DNA of 64,000 nucleotides from Perca fluviatilis. Taxonomy: Eukaryota > Chordata > Actinopteri > Perciformes > Percidae. The notes beneath the pieces were generated by a model, which saw only the letters and a list, made by a program, of their open reading frames with translations, did no database searches and was not told where the DNA came from. The stretch lies in the NCBI RefSeq assembly GCF_010015445.1, contig NC_053114.1, forward strand, positions 21,988,224 to 22,052,223. The letters run 5' to 3'. Each line of letters starts with the position of its first letter. Positions within the stretch are counted from its first letter, which is position 1. Positions 1 to 12,276 of this stretch are shown one piece after another. A program made the translations under genes and the position numbers.

Positions 1-3000
1 AAGATAATGATTTATTATTCCTTTTTGAAGAAGCTCTTTAAACATAAAATTCATCTATCAACTATACAGTACAGCTGAACATACAATAGGCAGTGTCCTA
101 CCCTGCCTAAAGGATATTTACACAAGGCACCACAGGCAAAACAGGCTAGGAGAATCATTAAAGATCCAAACCACCCAGGTAACAGCCCTTTCTCCCTGTT
201 GAGGTAGGGAAGAAGGTACAGGATACTCCAGGCCAGCACTGAGAGGCTCAGGAGGAGCTTCTACCCTTAGGCCACTAGGATCCTAAATGAGGACACGGAC
301 TAAAACTGTGCCCCCCGCCATACTGCTTTACGATGAATCATGCACAAGTTGAAGGAGCTGATGGGATTACATTTCACTGCACACGTTGTCATTTCTCACA
401 TGAAGCACCGCTGTCATTAAAGCCTGATACCGTGTACCCTGAATTTATATTTCACCGAGCAGCTGTTAAACCCCCATAGCAGAGGAAGAAATACTGTATG
501 TTTCTGTGACAAGACGAATCACTGAAATGCAGTGATTAGAGGCTTTTTGCTTTATTTTATCTGTATGTTGTTGCTATAGATGCAAGGAAAGCTACATAGA
601 TAGAACAGGTAGAGTATGTTAAATAGGCTCCCTGAAGGCAGGCAATGATTTTTAATTCCTGTGACACTATTAACACCAGTACAGGATTTTTCCTCCATTA
701 CTTTCTGTTCCTTTCTCTAGCTTAGTTCACAATACATACAGTGTGGTAATTTATTAAATTACAAGATTAGCTACATATATAGCACTGTGGATAAAAAAAA
801 AGTAGTCTTGATTTCCTTATTGACTCTACTCTCTGTGGGTTAATGACAGTTTATGGGGATAAATGTCATACTTAGTCTGCAGTGTAATAACCTAGCCCGG
901 TCATCAATACTGTAAATGTGGATGTGGAGTCCAGATACAGGTAAAAGGTGGTGGTCTAATACAGATTGTTTAGAATGTATTAATTGTGATGCTGCTTATT
1001 GATTTTAGTTTTCAGCAAATCCTATGTCATATTTCTTCCATTTAATTGTACAAGCAAAAATCTCTACTTTCGAGGGATTCTTTCAAAACAACATATTACT
1101 AAGTATTATTAAGTACAATTTCTACTTGACTAACCCTCTAACCCTAACCCTTTCATCCTATTGTGCTTTTACTGCACTAAATTTATTTGGCAACTTTAAT
1201 TTACTAGTTACTTTTCAGATTAAGATTTAAAAAATCCATAATAAGCATATAAAGTATACAGTAAACTAAACCACCCAACAGAATGCAGCTTAATACAACA
1301 ATAAAAATGTTACTATGTTACTGCATCAATAATACCATTCCTATAGTATAAGATATATAATGATGTGCCTATAACAGAGCCCATTTTGGCTGCTTAGGAA
1401 ATACTTTTACTTTCTTATATTTTTTTGTAATTCTTTTTAGATAATACTTTTTTAAGTAAGACTTTGAATGCAGGACTGGTATTTTTACTTCAGCAAAATA
1501 TCTGAATACTTCTTCTACCACTGTCCAAAATTCAGTTTCAGGAATTTAAGCAGAATTTAAAAAAGCATGTTTCTTATATTTCCTGCTTTGAAACTGGTTT
1601 CAATTCAGAGCTGGTTGCCTGTACCTAACCCTATAGTGTGTTGTGGGCGCCAGCATAAGAAGCAGCAGGCGACACAATAAAGGACCTCTAAATAATTTAA
1701 AGAGAACACTGATTTGTGATTGCCTCTAGTGTGAATAAGACAGGCCAATGATAGTTTAAGACTTGCTGAATGATGGCACGAACCAGGAGGGAGCTGCCTT
1801 TTAAATAAAGGACGGTGGTAAATTATACGAGAGGACTGGAGCCAAAAGGCACAGCTTCGGCATAGTAATGAAATAAGGAGAGGAGGAAGAAACCTTTGTG
1901 ACTGATCTTTCATTGAGCTTCTTCCCTTCTACTTACAGTATTACTTAATTATCCATACAGTAGTTCTCCAGTACTACCAAATATGACCAAAACAATATTC
2001 TCAATATTTGTCTGTGAGGCAAGATTACATATTGACCCTTACATGGCCAATCAGCTTGACGTTAAAGGTTACTCTGAATGTATTTTTAAAATTAACTTTT
2101 GTAACTTCTAATGCAGTCAATGGTATGTCTTAATGGCTTGTGTTTCCTCATTTCCTGCTGCTGCTAACAGATTGTCTAATCTAATACAAGTGCCACAAAA
2201 TCAACATTTTCTGACAACCTCATCAAAAAGAGGAGACCAGTATATCAACAAAGCAGTACACAATGTGGCCAGAAAATGGGGATCAGCTAGTTTGAATCTT
2301 TCTCTGCTCTGTTTCAAAACCAACAAGTCTCAGCTCTTCTAGCATGCAAGGTCCTTAAAGAGAGAGGCAAGCCGCCCCCACATTCATCACTCCTGCCACC
2401 CATCAGCGGCTTGTGCGACAGGGGTGGAAGCAGAAGAGTGCATGCTACATGGGCCTTTCATTGTGAACCATAGGACATGTGCATAATGGTCCACTAGTAA
2501 TGTCATAGGTTTCTGTCTTCTCTTACATTCAGGGGGTCAAATAATAGTATAATTATTGCATTGTTTTAGGCTTCTAATTAACTGCTTTACTCACCTATGA
2601 CATTGTTAAAATAAGTTATCATTTGAGAGAATGCGATTTAGAAATCTTAAGCTTAATGTAAGTTTTCTGGCAGTGACCAAATAAATCAATGTTAATGCAA
2701 TATACTACTGTGTAAAGGTCTCTATCCGTGCCTTTCAAAACTGACCTGCCGTCCATATCGTTAAGGTTTGGTTAAGTTTAGATAACAAAACTTGTTGGTT
2801 AAATTTAGAGAAATGGGAAAAGAAACTGCCGTTGACTGTCAGACCAACAATCCACCCCGACCTGCTTACTGCTTGTCAGAAAAAATGTAAATGTCTCATT
2901 TCAAGGATTTGAAAAAAAACAATGCTGTTATTTTTTCTAGTGAGGGCAGCCTCTTAGTAAGTGATCCAGTGTCTTCCAAACTAAAACTGCTGCTGTAACA

Positions 3001-6000
3001 TGGTGACGGGGATTTCATTATATTCAGAAAAGTGAATTCAAGTCAAAATGGCACATTGTCTGACCTTGGCGGCAAATTTGAGGTGCCATATTATTTGCAC
3101 CTTGCAACTCCAAGACAAGGACATCTGTTTCTCTTGGGAAAGCCAGTCTTAACTCTACTGTCCATTGCAAAACTAAGGACACACCATGTAGGGGAGAGCT
3201 CTGCTTTCAATAGGAAAGAGAGGAACTGATCTGATTGATGCTAGACCCTAACACACCCACTGATAATGTATTATTCCTGATCCCTATGTGCAGCTGACTT
3301 ATCATAGCAAGACAAGGCAACATTTACACTTCACCTGAAGACAAAGTGGTACTTCAATTAAATCTACGTACAATAACACATTGAACATTTTTAAATACCT
3401 TGGCGACTTGGACAGTAATGGATACTTGTATTAGCATTTTGTATTATAAACACACAAAGTTTGATGAAATTGTGTGATATTAAAGGTGTCTTGCTTAGTA
3501 TGCACGTTACAGCATTACTTTTCATGCTCCCATCTGTTGTGTGTGTGAGAGTCTTACATTTTAGGCTTAAAAGCTTATTCTACTTCTAACCTCAGACAAA
3601 TATTTTGAAAATATTCCAATTGTATTTGACACATGCATTCCTTCAAGGCTATGCTAAAAAAAGAATAACTTAGAAATTAAAAAGTATTCAAATGCTAAAG
3701 AGTATATTTAGCCTAGTGTTTTATCAGTATCATGCAATAACATCCATTTTCTAATTTATAATGTACAGTGACAGAGGAAACAGGTTAGTTTAACAATGGG
3801 ACATACAAATAATAATAAAGTATTTGGCACAACACGTATATTTTGAAGTGCTTTTTGAAGATATTTTTATTGTGAAAAGTATACAGTACCTACTGTCCCA
3901 AAGCACTATTCCTTAACTAATTGTGTCAATACATCCCATAACTATGTTAATTGCTCTTGCCGCAGTATAGTGTAATATTTTTAAAGTCATTCTACACTGT
4001 GAATAGAAGTTCTCTCAAATAAATCTAAGCTGCGTGGTAAATTAACATTGTCACCAGAGATGGTGCAATACGGACTCTAAATTGAGCCTTTGGGGATCAT
4101 TTTAGTTTAAAACCACCTACAGTATCTACCGAGATTGAACTTTGAGGAGTTCTTGTCATTATCTCAAAGCACTAAAATAATTGTCCTTGAGGAAATTAAT
4201 TACCTTTGTGCACTGTTGCACTCTGTGTAGAAAGTGATTTAGAGTTAATGAAAGCTGAAGCACTGTCATCTCTTCCCCCGGTCCTCATTTTTCAGACGAA
4301 TAAAGTCAGTTGAATTGGTGGGTCACTGCAAGTTGATGAGAAGATGAGATGAGAATTTAACAGATTCTTTGTTTTGTCTCTTTCTTGCCAAAATGAAAAA
4401 AAGAAAAAAAAGGAACCCTTAAGTTAATTGTGCTTTGGCAATCCCTTGAAAATGGAGTATAAAATCATCTCAGTCATGCACACATTTCACCTTATACCTG
4501 CAAAACAAGCAGCAGTTTCCACCACAATGAAAATTAGTAATGCGAGGAGATTAATGAGGGACGGCTAATTGCGTTACACTTCAAAGATTAAGATAAGATT
4601 ATGAAGGATGTGACAATTCATGCTGTTATCTGAGGTAACTGTCAAATCAATTAAAAAGGTCTAATACTATTGTATGCCAAAGCTTTAGTCGAACTCTCTG
4701 ATCCAATGATAAACAGTCTTAGGTAAGTTAAAGCTGGTATGAAGCTGAAATTAGTATGAGATGTTTGTTGGCTGATTAGCTTCAGTCACTTTAAATTGCA
4801 ACAGAACTGCACCAACCCCCATTAACACAATAAAGAACGCACCTTCACATAATCACAAACATCCATCAATGAAACAATCAAGCATATCAGGATATTTCAG
4901 ATACAAAAAGAGGTGAAAAGAATAGGTTGCTATTTTTAACAGCACTCTAAATTGTCAAACCAAATTGAAATGCTTCAAGAAATTTTGCCCAACTTGGGAG
5001 AAAACAGGCTTATTGACGCTGTCCTCTTTTCCCTCCTAATGTACTGAGTGACTGCACTGCACCCACAACCACTGCAGTTTGATCCTCTTATTTGTTGTGA
5101 ATAGGGCCCATCAGCCTGAGGCTCAAGAATAGAGGGGTGAAATCTTCCACTTTCAGTGCCTGTTGTGCCTGGTAACCAAGGGAAAATGAAGGTGAGGTGT
5201 AGCCAAGGTGGCTGCAGGCTAGGGACGACTGCCAGGCATAAACTAATTAGTACGGATTGTGTTGAATGGGAGAATATTAGTGGGGTTGAAGGTAAACAGC
5301 TACTGTGCAGCGAGTTAGTAGCTAGTAGGGTTTGAGCTTTTTTAACCAATTGTGTTTGGCAGAAAATGTGGCTACTGTTTTTATATATATTATATATTTA
5401 CTGTATATTATTTCTATTGTGGATGGGAGGGATATTTACCCCCAATTTCCAATAGCCCTGGATTTCACCTTGCAGGCCACATAGAGGTTGCCTTATCTTA
5501 TTGCTGGAGGTTGTTGCGGCCGTATGTCATTGATGTATTAAGAGAGCTGGAGTGAGCATTGATGCCAAATTGCCCCAGTGGCAGTAAAACAAAATCCCCA
5601 GTTTCCCAAAAGGCATTTTCCCCATACTTGGTAAGAGACATCTATAAAACTGTTGGCAGGACATCTACAGTAAAACGGTAAGTAGGGAAGATTATATTAT
5701 TCTCTGTATTATGCACTATTAAGGTTAAATATTTGTAAGACTTGCGTACACTAACGTGCATGTGTAGAGGGCTGTGCGAAATTGAATGAATCAAACATGT
5801 TTTTGCTTACGTGGTGGGCAAACAATTTTCAAATAAATGACCATCTTGAAGTCTGGTAACCGGGTTTTAATAATACAACAAATACAATCTTATTACAATT
5901 AGCTTGAAAGGAAGGCTGCAGTCACAAATCTTTAAAAAGCACTGCAACCACATCATGTGTTTTTCATATTCAAAAAATGTGTTTTTATCCATAGATAATA
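1..6000. other. Intronic sequence without recognised genes
   Basis: AT-rich sequence with no convincing coding exon, RNA gene or complete transposon. Open frames are short and scattered. A TA-rich patch lies at about 5379-5410. The stretch 4500-4690 (ATTA-type homeodomain cores, few simple repeats) looks like a possible conserved noncoding element, by eye only. Around 2750-2830 there are phrases resembling a dispersed fish repeat, not firm enough to delimit. Confidence 0.5.
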
Positions 6001-6002
6001 TT

Positions 6003-6240
6003 ATTATTATTATTAATCCTTTATTTGATAGGGACAATGCACATTAATGAACATCTGCATTGAAACAACAAAAACAGACGTAAACACGCCGGATTATAGC
6101 CACAGGGCTAATTTACATCCGTAGTCCCCAGAAAAATTACATAAATACAGAAATTACAACATACAAATCTAAAAAAAAAAGAAAAACAATACAAAAATAA
6201 ATAAATACAGGCAAAAGTGAAATAGTCACTTAACGGTTAC
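6003..6240 (-). repeat. LINE 3' end fragment, antisense
   Basis: On the minus strand this ends with the phrase TGCATTGTCCCTATCAAATA followed by a short ATT-type tail (ATTATTATTATTAAT on plus at 6000-6016). That is the look of the 3' end of a jockey-superfamily LINE as seen repeatedly in fish genomes. No reverse-transcriptase frame remains. The family name is not resolved. The inner limit near 6240 is approximate and similarity may run to about 6360. Confidence 0.55.
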
Positions 6241-6369
6241 AAGACTGGTTTGCTTTAAGCCACACTTTAAGTTTGGTTTATGATATATGATCCTAACATG
6301 CAATAATTTCACATTAACCAAAGGCAGTAGATCACAGCGGACTTTGCGGTAAAGATGGAAATATTATAA

Positions 6370-8060
6370 ATCAGAAAGTATTGAGTCTCTATCAAAGAAA
6401 CTAACTGCGATTTAAATCAGAATTAGTGCATTAATAATGCAACAATTTACATAGCACTTTTCATTGTTATGTTATACTACTATTATTATGAAACGCAAAA
6501 TAACCAATTTTATTATAATGTTATTTGATAGATTGATATAAATGTAAATAAATGCAGGAAATAGCACCATAGCATTCTGTTGTTTGTTTGTTTTAGTTGG
6601 CCTGACTTCATTGTGCCCTCATCCCTACTTTTGATACGAAAAATACATCCTGTGTTAAGAACACCACTGCCCTGAGCAGGTCATTAAATTAAGTTTAGAG
6701 AGTTAAGAGGGAGTCCAGTTAAGAGAGAGAGGGGCAGCATAATCCCATTTATGAACATTTACTTAATCAGTCATTTCAGTGCCTCTCAGGCAGTTGCCTA
6801 GCTGCAAGGGCCCGGCTTCGATTAGTCACACATCTGATGTTCTGTATTTGTCCTTAATTAATAGGTTGATAATAAGACATAAAACATAACATCTTGGAGA
6901 ATGAAATGATTTGCATTTTAACATGTTTTATAGAAAAATAAAAGTATTTATATTTATTTTTTTCCCCACTGGCTTCCATCCTTTAATTATAATTCTATCA
7001 TTTACTTCCACTGAAAAATTAAATCTTCAAATGTATGTTACTGATCATATCAACATGCTTTCAGGTGCACAAAATATATTCCTCTCTGATTTATCTTAAG
7101 TCCCGTTTTTTTATTTCAAGATAACTGATCTTGATCGACCTTTTCTGAGGACCGCGTTGCTTTTTCACTCATATTCAAGCCACACAGCTGGCACAAAGTT
7201 TGATGCGATGAAAGAATCCAAAAGGCCAAATCATGTTTAAGTGGCATTTTGATGACATTTCTTTGGCCTGTTTAACCTTTGGTGAGTTCCATTTTTCTTG
7301 TGCATTACATCTTATCCATGAAGACCCATTTCTCATTCCCTACACCACCAAACACTATTTTTTATGACTTCTCACCGATCTCTCAACGGAGCCCCCTGGA
7401 TCTGGATAAGTGCAATCACAAATGCATCAATACAGCTGCAAAGCATAGAAAACTAGAATGTGAATTGATTTGAACTATTGATTTAAGTATAGTTTAGGGA
7501 CTGAAATAAAAATGCACACCAGTGGCCTGAATTTGTATGCATGTTAGTATCACACACACTGGAAGAACGCAATAGATCTTAATTTTCCCTGCTTATACAA
7601 GGCTACAAGCTGTAAGCATGATGAAATCCTGCTAATTCCACTGAGGAAAAGAGGGATAAGCATTCTGGCAAAGAGCACTGTTGGTTTGGCTCAGACCAAG
7701 AGTTGTTAGGCAGCTCTCTAAGGTTCATCTCTGAGATTGTCGGTTTTGGACATTGAAGCATAAAATATTTTTTGTTTGGGGATGAAGGGAAATGTTCTTA
7801 AAAGTAACTAAAAAGACAAACGTGGTGATGTCAGGTGAGAGATACGGTTTTATTAGCTTGGTGTGTGTATGTGGGTACGAGATTGCCAGAGAGCAGCACT
7901 TGTTTATCAATTTTGAAAAGTTGATTCATTGTCAGCAGCCAAGGAAGATGTGCTGAATGCAAGAGATAAGGGCAGTAACAATTGCAATGGCCGTGAGAGC
8001 AATTTTTATTTAGTGTTGTGGTTCTTGGGATGGCAAGGTCATTCTGTCAATTGATTCACC
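6370..8060. other. Intronic sequence, nothing recognised
   Basis: AT-rich sequence with no exon, RNA gene or delimitable transposon that I can recognise. Confidence 0.5.
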
Positions 8061-8063
8061 ACT

Positions 8064-8640
8064 TTGGTCCAAACTGAAATATCTTGAAAACTATCGGATG
8101 GATTGCCATGAAATTTGTACGGACGTTCATGATGCCCAGAAGATCCCTTGACTTTTTTTTTTTTCTTTTCTTTTCTTTTAGCAGCACTCACTGGTTAAAG
8201 TTTTCACTTATCCTGTAAAATATGTCAACATCTACATTACTAGATGGATTGACACAAAAGCTTTATAAAGAATTTCATGATTCCAGGAGAATGTCTCCTA
8301 ATGACTTTGGTCTTCCATTTCGACCAGGTTGCCATTTATGCTTTTGTAGTAACTTTGGTGATCCTCTGACCTATGTTTATAACAACATTCCTGCAAAATT
8401 AATTCCGATTACCCTTAGCTGTACTTTTATCTTCAGTCTGAATTAGCAAATGGTAGCATGGCAACACACTAAACTAAGATGGTGGACATGGTAAACATTA
8501 TAACTGATAAAAATCAACATGTTAGAATCGTCACCGTGAGCATGTTATCATGATGACATTAGCATTTAGCTCAAAGCACTGCTGTGTTTAAGTACAGCCT
8601 CACAGAGACGCTAGCGAAGCTGTAGATTTTGTATTGTTTT
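8064..8640. repeat. Dispersed fish repeat of uncertain class
   Basis: It starts with TTTGGTCCAAACTGAAATAT and carries phrases such as AAGATGGTGGACATGGTAAA, TTAGCATTTAGCTCAAAGCA and TACAGCCTCACAGAG. I recognise these as a very common interspersed repeat of percomorph genomes. A (TTTTC)n tract sits inside at about 8152-8180. No terminal inverted repeat, target duplication or coding frame was seen, so the class (non-autonomous LINE-mobilised or DNA element) is left open. Confidence 0.6.
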
Positions 8641-8644
8641 TGTA

Positions 8645-9750
8645 GAATCAAGCCTAAAATTACCTAAATGTTATTCTATAAATGTGAACAGATGCTCAGA
8701 TGTAAAAACAGACGTCATTAACCTTACTTTTACAGCCCACGCTATAGTAAACTATACACCTTTCCACTTAGCACATAAGACATCCCCTAAAACATGAAAC
8801 TTTTCCCATTACCGTCTGCCTCAGTGATTGACTGCTCCAGCTCCGCGAGGCACAGAACCTTTTTTTTGGCTTGAGCAAATGCTACAAACCATTCACAGCA
8901 GCTAGTTGGCTTGTTTTCACAGTTAATGAGGCTTGAAGAGTTTTAGGAATGAGAAAAGTAGAGCACATTCTCACACCACACTTTTGCTGTGAGAGATGGA
9001 CACCGTTTTGTTTCAGCACAAGGTCGTACTTTGCTTCAGATTTAAGACACAGTTATTGTTTATTATAGGCATTGAAATAAATGCTGGAAGGCAAAAACAT
9101 GAATCCAAGAGAAATTTAAGATCTACATTTAATATTAATCATGGGTGTTCCCCACCTCTTGCTCAATGCATGCTAAGACAGTCTCAGTCTGCTCAACCCT
9201 TAACAGAATAAGCGGATATAGTAGAGTTACAAAGATGGATACAGTAGCACGGACACTTTCTATTTGGAGGATGTGTCCTCTTCCTATAAAGCCGACTGGT
9301 GCACATATTATAGTTGTTAGGTGAGGGACCTCATTGGAAGTAGTGTCCCTAGTGTACACATGTACTCTAGTCCAATAGCACAAGGTGGATACAATGACAC
9401 TCATGAAAAATAATACAATTCAATACAACAGCGCTGGAAATTAAACTCATTCTTGTAATGTTGAATTTTTGTTGAAACTGTGTCAAACAGGTGTTGACTC
9501 GAATCTCCTGTATTCCACTTCATTAAATAGGGTATATAGGGTGTTTTTGTTATTATCTTGTTCATTGTGAACCAAACAGCCACCATAACAGCAAACAATG
9601 ACCTCAGTGACCTATCATAGCACTCTACTACCTCTAGACCATTATTCAACGCTTCACTCCAGTCTTTCTTCTTTCCTTCTCAGTCAGCCCAAACTAAGAG
9701 GCACAAAAAACAGGATCGGGAGCAGGTCTGTTGAAGCTGTTAACACTGCA
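8645..9750. other. Intronic sequence, nothing recognised
   Basis: No coding exon or repeat boundary that I can support. Overlapping short frames around 9000-9650 on both strands share no recognisable domain. Confidence 0.5.
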
Positions 9751-9751
9751 G

Positions 9752-9754
<3 letters not shown>

Positions 9755-9799
<45 letters not shown>
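9755..9799. repeat. (TG)n microsatellite, about 22 units
   Basis: Uninterrupted TG dinucleotide run. The Cys/Val and His/Thr open frames over it are artefacts of the repeat. Confidence 0.98.
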
Positions 9800-9801
<2 letters not shown>

Positions 9802-11525
9802 CTGGAAGCCCAGTGAAAGTCCCAAGCTTGGACAGAAACCAAACGATAAATGTCCCGAGGTTGACTGGCTGACAAACCTGCAGTGTAATGGGTTCATGAT
9901 CCTACTTTGTTTCTCTGCAGAATATTTAGCTAAATCTCTGCACAGAGTGACATCCCAGAACTGAGAACAAGCTGTCAGCACCAAGAGATAAGAGAAAACT
10001 GGTTGTTAATTTGCAACAAGAAGGCCAGCATCTAATTAGTGATACTACATCAAGAAATACAAACATCCAGAGCCCACAAATCAGCAGATGCATTAACTTG
10101 CATATGTGTGGTAATTATAAATGTTGTAAATCTGGTAGCACGTGTGAATGAGTAGTACTTGCTTAACTTAGTGTGAACCTTGGTAATTTTAAAATATGTT
10201 TTTTGGATGTTAGATCCCATTTGTTCATGGTATAATCTTACCATTGCTAGGTTTAGTATTTTGCCTAAAAAATATAACATAGTCAACTCCCATAACAACC
10301 ACTGTAACATTCAAACTGCATGAAATATAAGACAGCAGCACTAGGCAGCCAGTGTCCTCCACCCAGTATTTAGGAAACACTGACTATCAATGTTTAAAGA
10401 GTAATCTTATTGTCTTCGTAGGCTTTAGTTTTAGCATTATAAGCAATTCAATTATTGCACAATTACTGTAATTAGGCAATTACCCATTAGCTTCATACCT
10501 AAATCGCTAAATGAATTTAGCAAAAACTGATTATTGCCCAGCAATTACATAATATTCTATAATGATTTGATTACAATGACGGTTATGCTTTTGCAAACTG
10601 AATATTAAAAATATGCCGAAGAACTAATTGTATTGTTAAGTAAGATATCATTTCTTAATCTGCCTATTTGATTACATTAGTTATCTCTGCTGTGATGACT
10701 CTTCAAGCTTTATTCTTGATTACAAAGATATAAAGCAAAGTAGCAAAAAGCTACAATCAAATTATTAATACTATCATAACAATACATGAGACACCGCTTT
10801 TTTTGTCCTATGGCCAGTGTAACTACACTGGTTGTGAGCCTCAATAATGGTCAGTAAAGTTGCATATGCTGTATATTAGAAATGGTGTATAATATAAATA
10901 GTATAAATAAGTGTGTGCTAAAAGGAACTACAACAAACGAGAGGCAAATGTCTGTATACTTGCTTTGATTTAAGCTGTGTTTGTTTAATGACACTACAAG
11001 GAGAGCTGAACAAAAGTGTGTGAGAAAACTTTGACCAGTTCAGTCACCAAGCCTGTGCAACCTGCATTGTAATTATTGCTCTTTGTTCATATTGCTCAGT
11101 GCTCCATGTTAGCAAATACAAAGCTCAATAAGTGATACGTTTGTGCACAAGTAATTTTTAATGACTCACTTAAAAGCTGCATTAGATGCTCTTTGATGGG
11201 GCAATTATGATGAATCCTACAGAGCATACTGATGTGTCAAGAATACCGTTAATCCCTCTATGAATAAAAAATATGAATGCTGATGACTGATGATTGCTGT
11301 TCGTGATAGGTGAACATGACTATCCTGTATGTTAAATATTGTATATTGAATGTCGACATATTTCATTTTAACATAACAGAATATGAGTACATGTAAGCAC
11401 CTACATTCTCCCAGGATATTAGCTTGTAACCTGCAGAGCTGAATCAGACAGATCCTTTTTATCAATGATGACTTTATGATTATTTAAATAATTACCTTAA
11501 TCATTAAATGCATGGCCATGTTTTT
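9800..11525. other. Intronic sequence; ATTA-dense stretch at 10430-10720
   Basis: No exon or transposon recognised. Positions 10430-10720 are dense in ATTA/TAAT homeodomain-type cores, which could reflect regulatory sequence or simply high AT content. Confidence 0.45.
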
Positions 11526-11527
11526 CC

Positions 11528-11735
11528 TGAAAGGGGAACTCCACTTAATAAAGTTGTATAAAGTCTTGTATGACTCCAGAGGGAGCTGCGCAAAATCTGA
11601 TAAATTTACTCAAGTCATGTCACTTAAGTCACGTTGGCTGGGGCTGAAGGCTACAGGTTTGAAAAAGTCTGTGGAGTTAGAAAGAAGTGAGACATCTGTA
11701 GCTGCTCCTTATCACCGCTTAAAGCCACCTAAACA
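11528..11735. repeat. Probable dispersed repeat fragment
   Basis: Contains phrases such as AAGGGGAACTCCACTTAATA, GTCACGTTGGCTGGGGCTGA and GAGTTAGAAAGAAG that I recognise from a widespread fish repeat. Termini are not clear, so the boundaries are approximate. A 140-codon frame across this and the next repeat has no domain. Confidence 0.45.
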
Positions 11736-12015
11736 TGATAGGCGGCAAAACAGCTTTGCGCCGGCCGTTTCATTGATTTCCTGTGGGGAGGGTGGCGCCC
11801 AACTATGTGCTGTGCTGTGCTGTGCTGTGCTGTGCTATGCTGTGCTGTGCTGTGCTGTGCTGCCCCTGGCATCACACACTGCTCGGATTTGCCGCTTTGC
11901 GCTGCGCTTAAAGTTCAAATTATTTCAACTTTGACATAGTTGACGCTGACCCGCTTACTTATTAATTTGGGGTGTCAGAGCGCAGTTCCCCGATTGTTCC
12001 GGCCCACTTTAACCC
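11736..12015. repeat. GC-richer dispersed repeat containing a TGTGC tandem array
   Basis: Base composition changes sharply to GC-rich (GCGCCGGCCG, GCTTTGCGCTGCGC). At 11816-11862 the unit TGTGC is repeated about nine times with one variant unit (TATGC). The flanks resemble a dispersed fish DNA element, but I cannot place its ends. Confidence 0.5.
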
Positions 12016-12178
12016 ATGGTTAAATGATTAAGAATGCAGCTTTGCAGTTACTCCAAGTACTCAGTGATGTGTTTCAGTTGCACCCATCCATTTGTTATGA
12101 GAGCCAATCCATAGAAATATGTGTTAATCAACCACCAGAACTGGAACAGGTACGGAAACGGACTCAGCCGGTGCCGAC

Positions 12179-12179
<1 letters not shown>

Positions 12180-12275
<96 letters not shown>
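12180..12275. repeat. (TG)n microsatellite, about 47 units
   Basis: Long, uninterrupted TG run followed by a purine-rich GAGA stretch (12284-12310). Confidence 0.98.

Positions 12276-12276
<1 letters not shown>

Noticed and set aside
1132..1161. Interstitial telomere repeat (CCCTAA units)
   Set aside because: Only two or three imperfect units; too short to be more than coincidence.
11512..11934. 140-codon plus-strand frame
   Set aside because: Crosses two dispersed-repeat pieces and a TGTGC array; no recognisable domain or splice structure.
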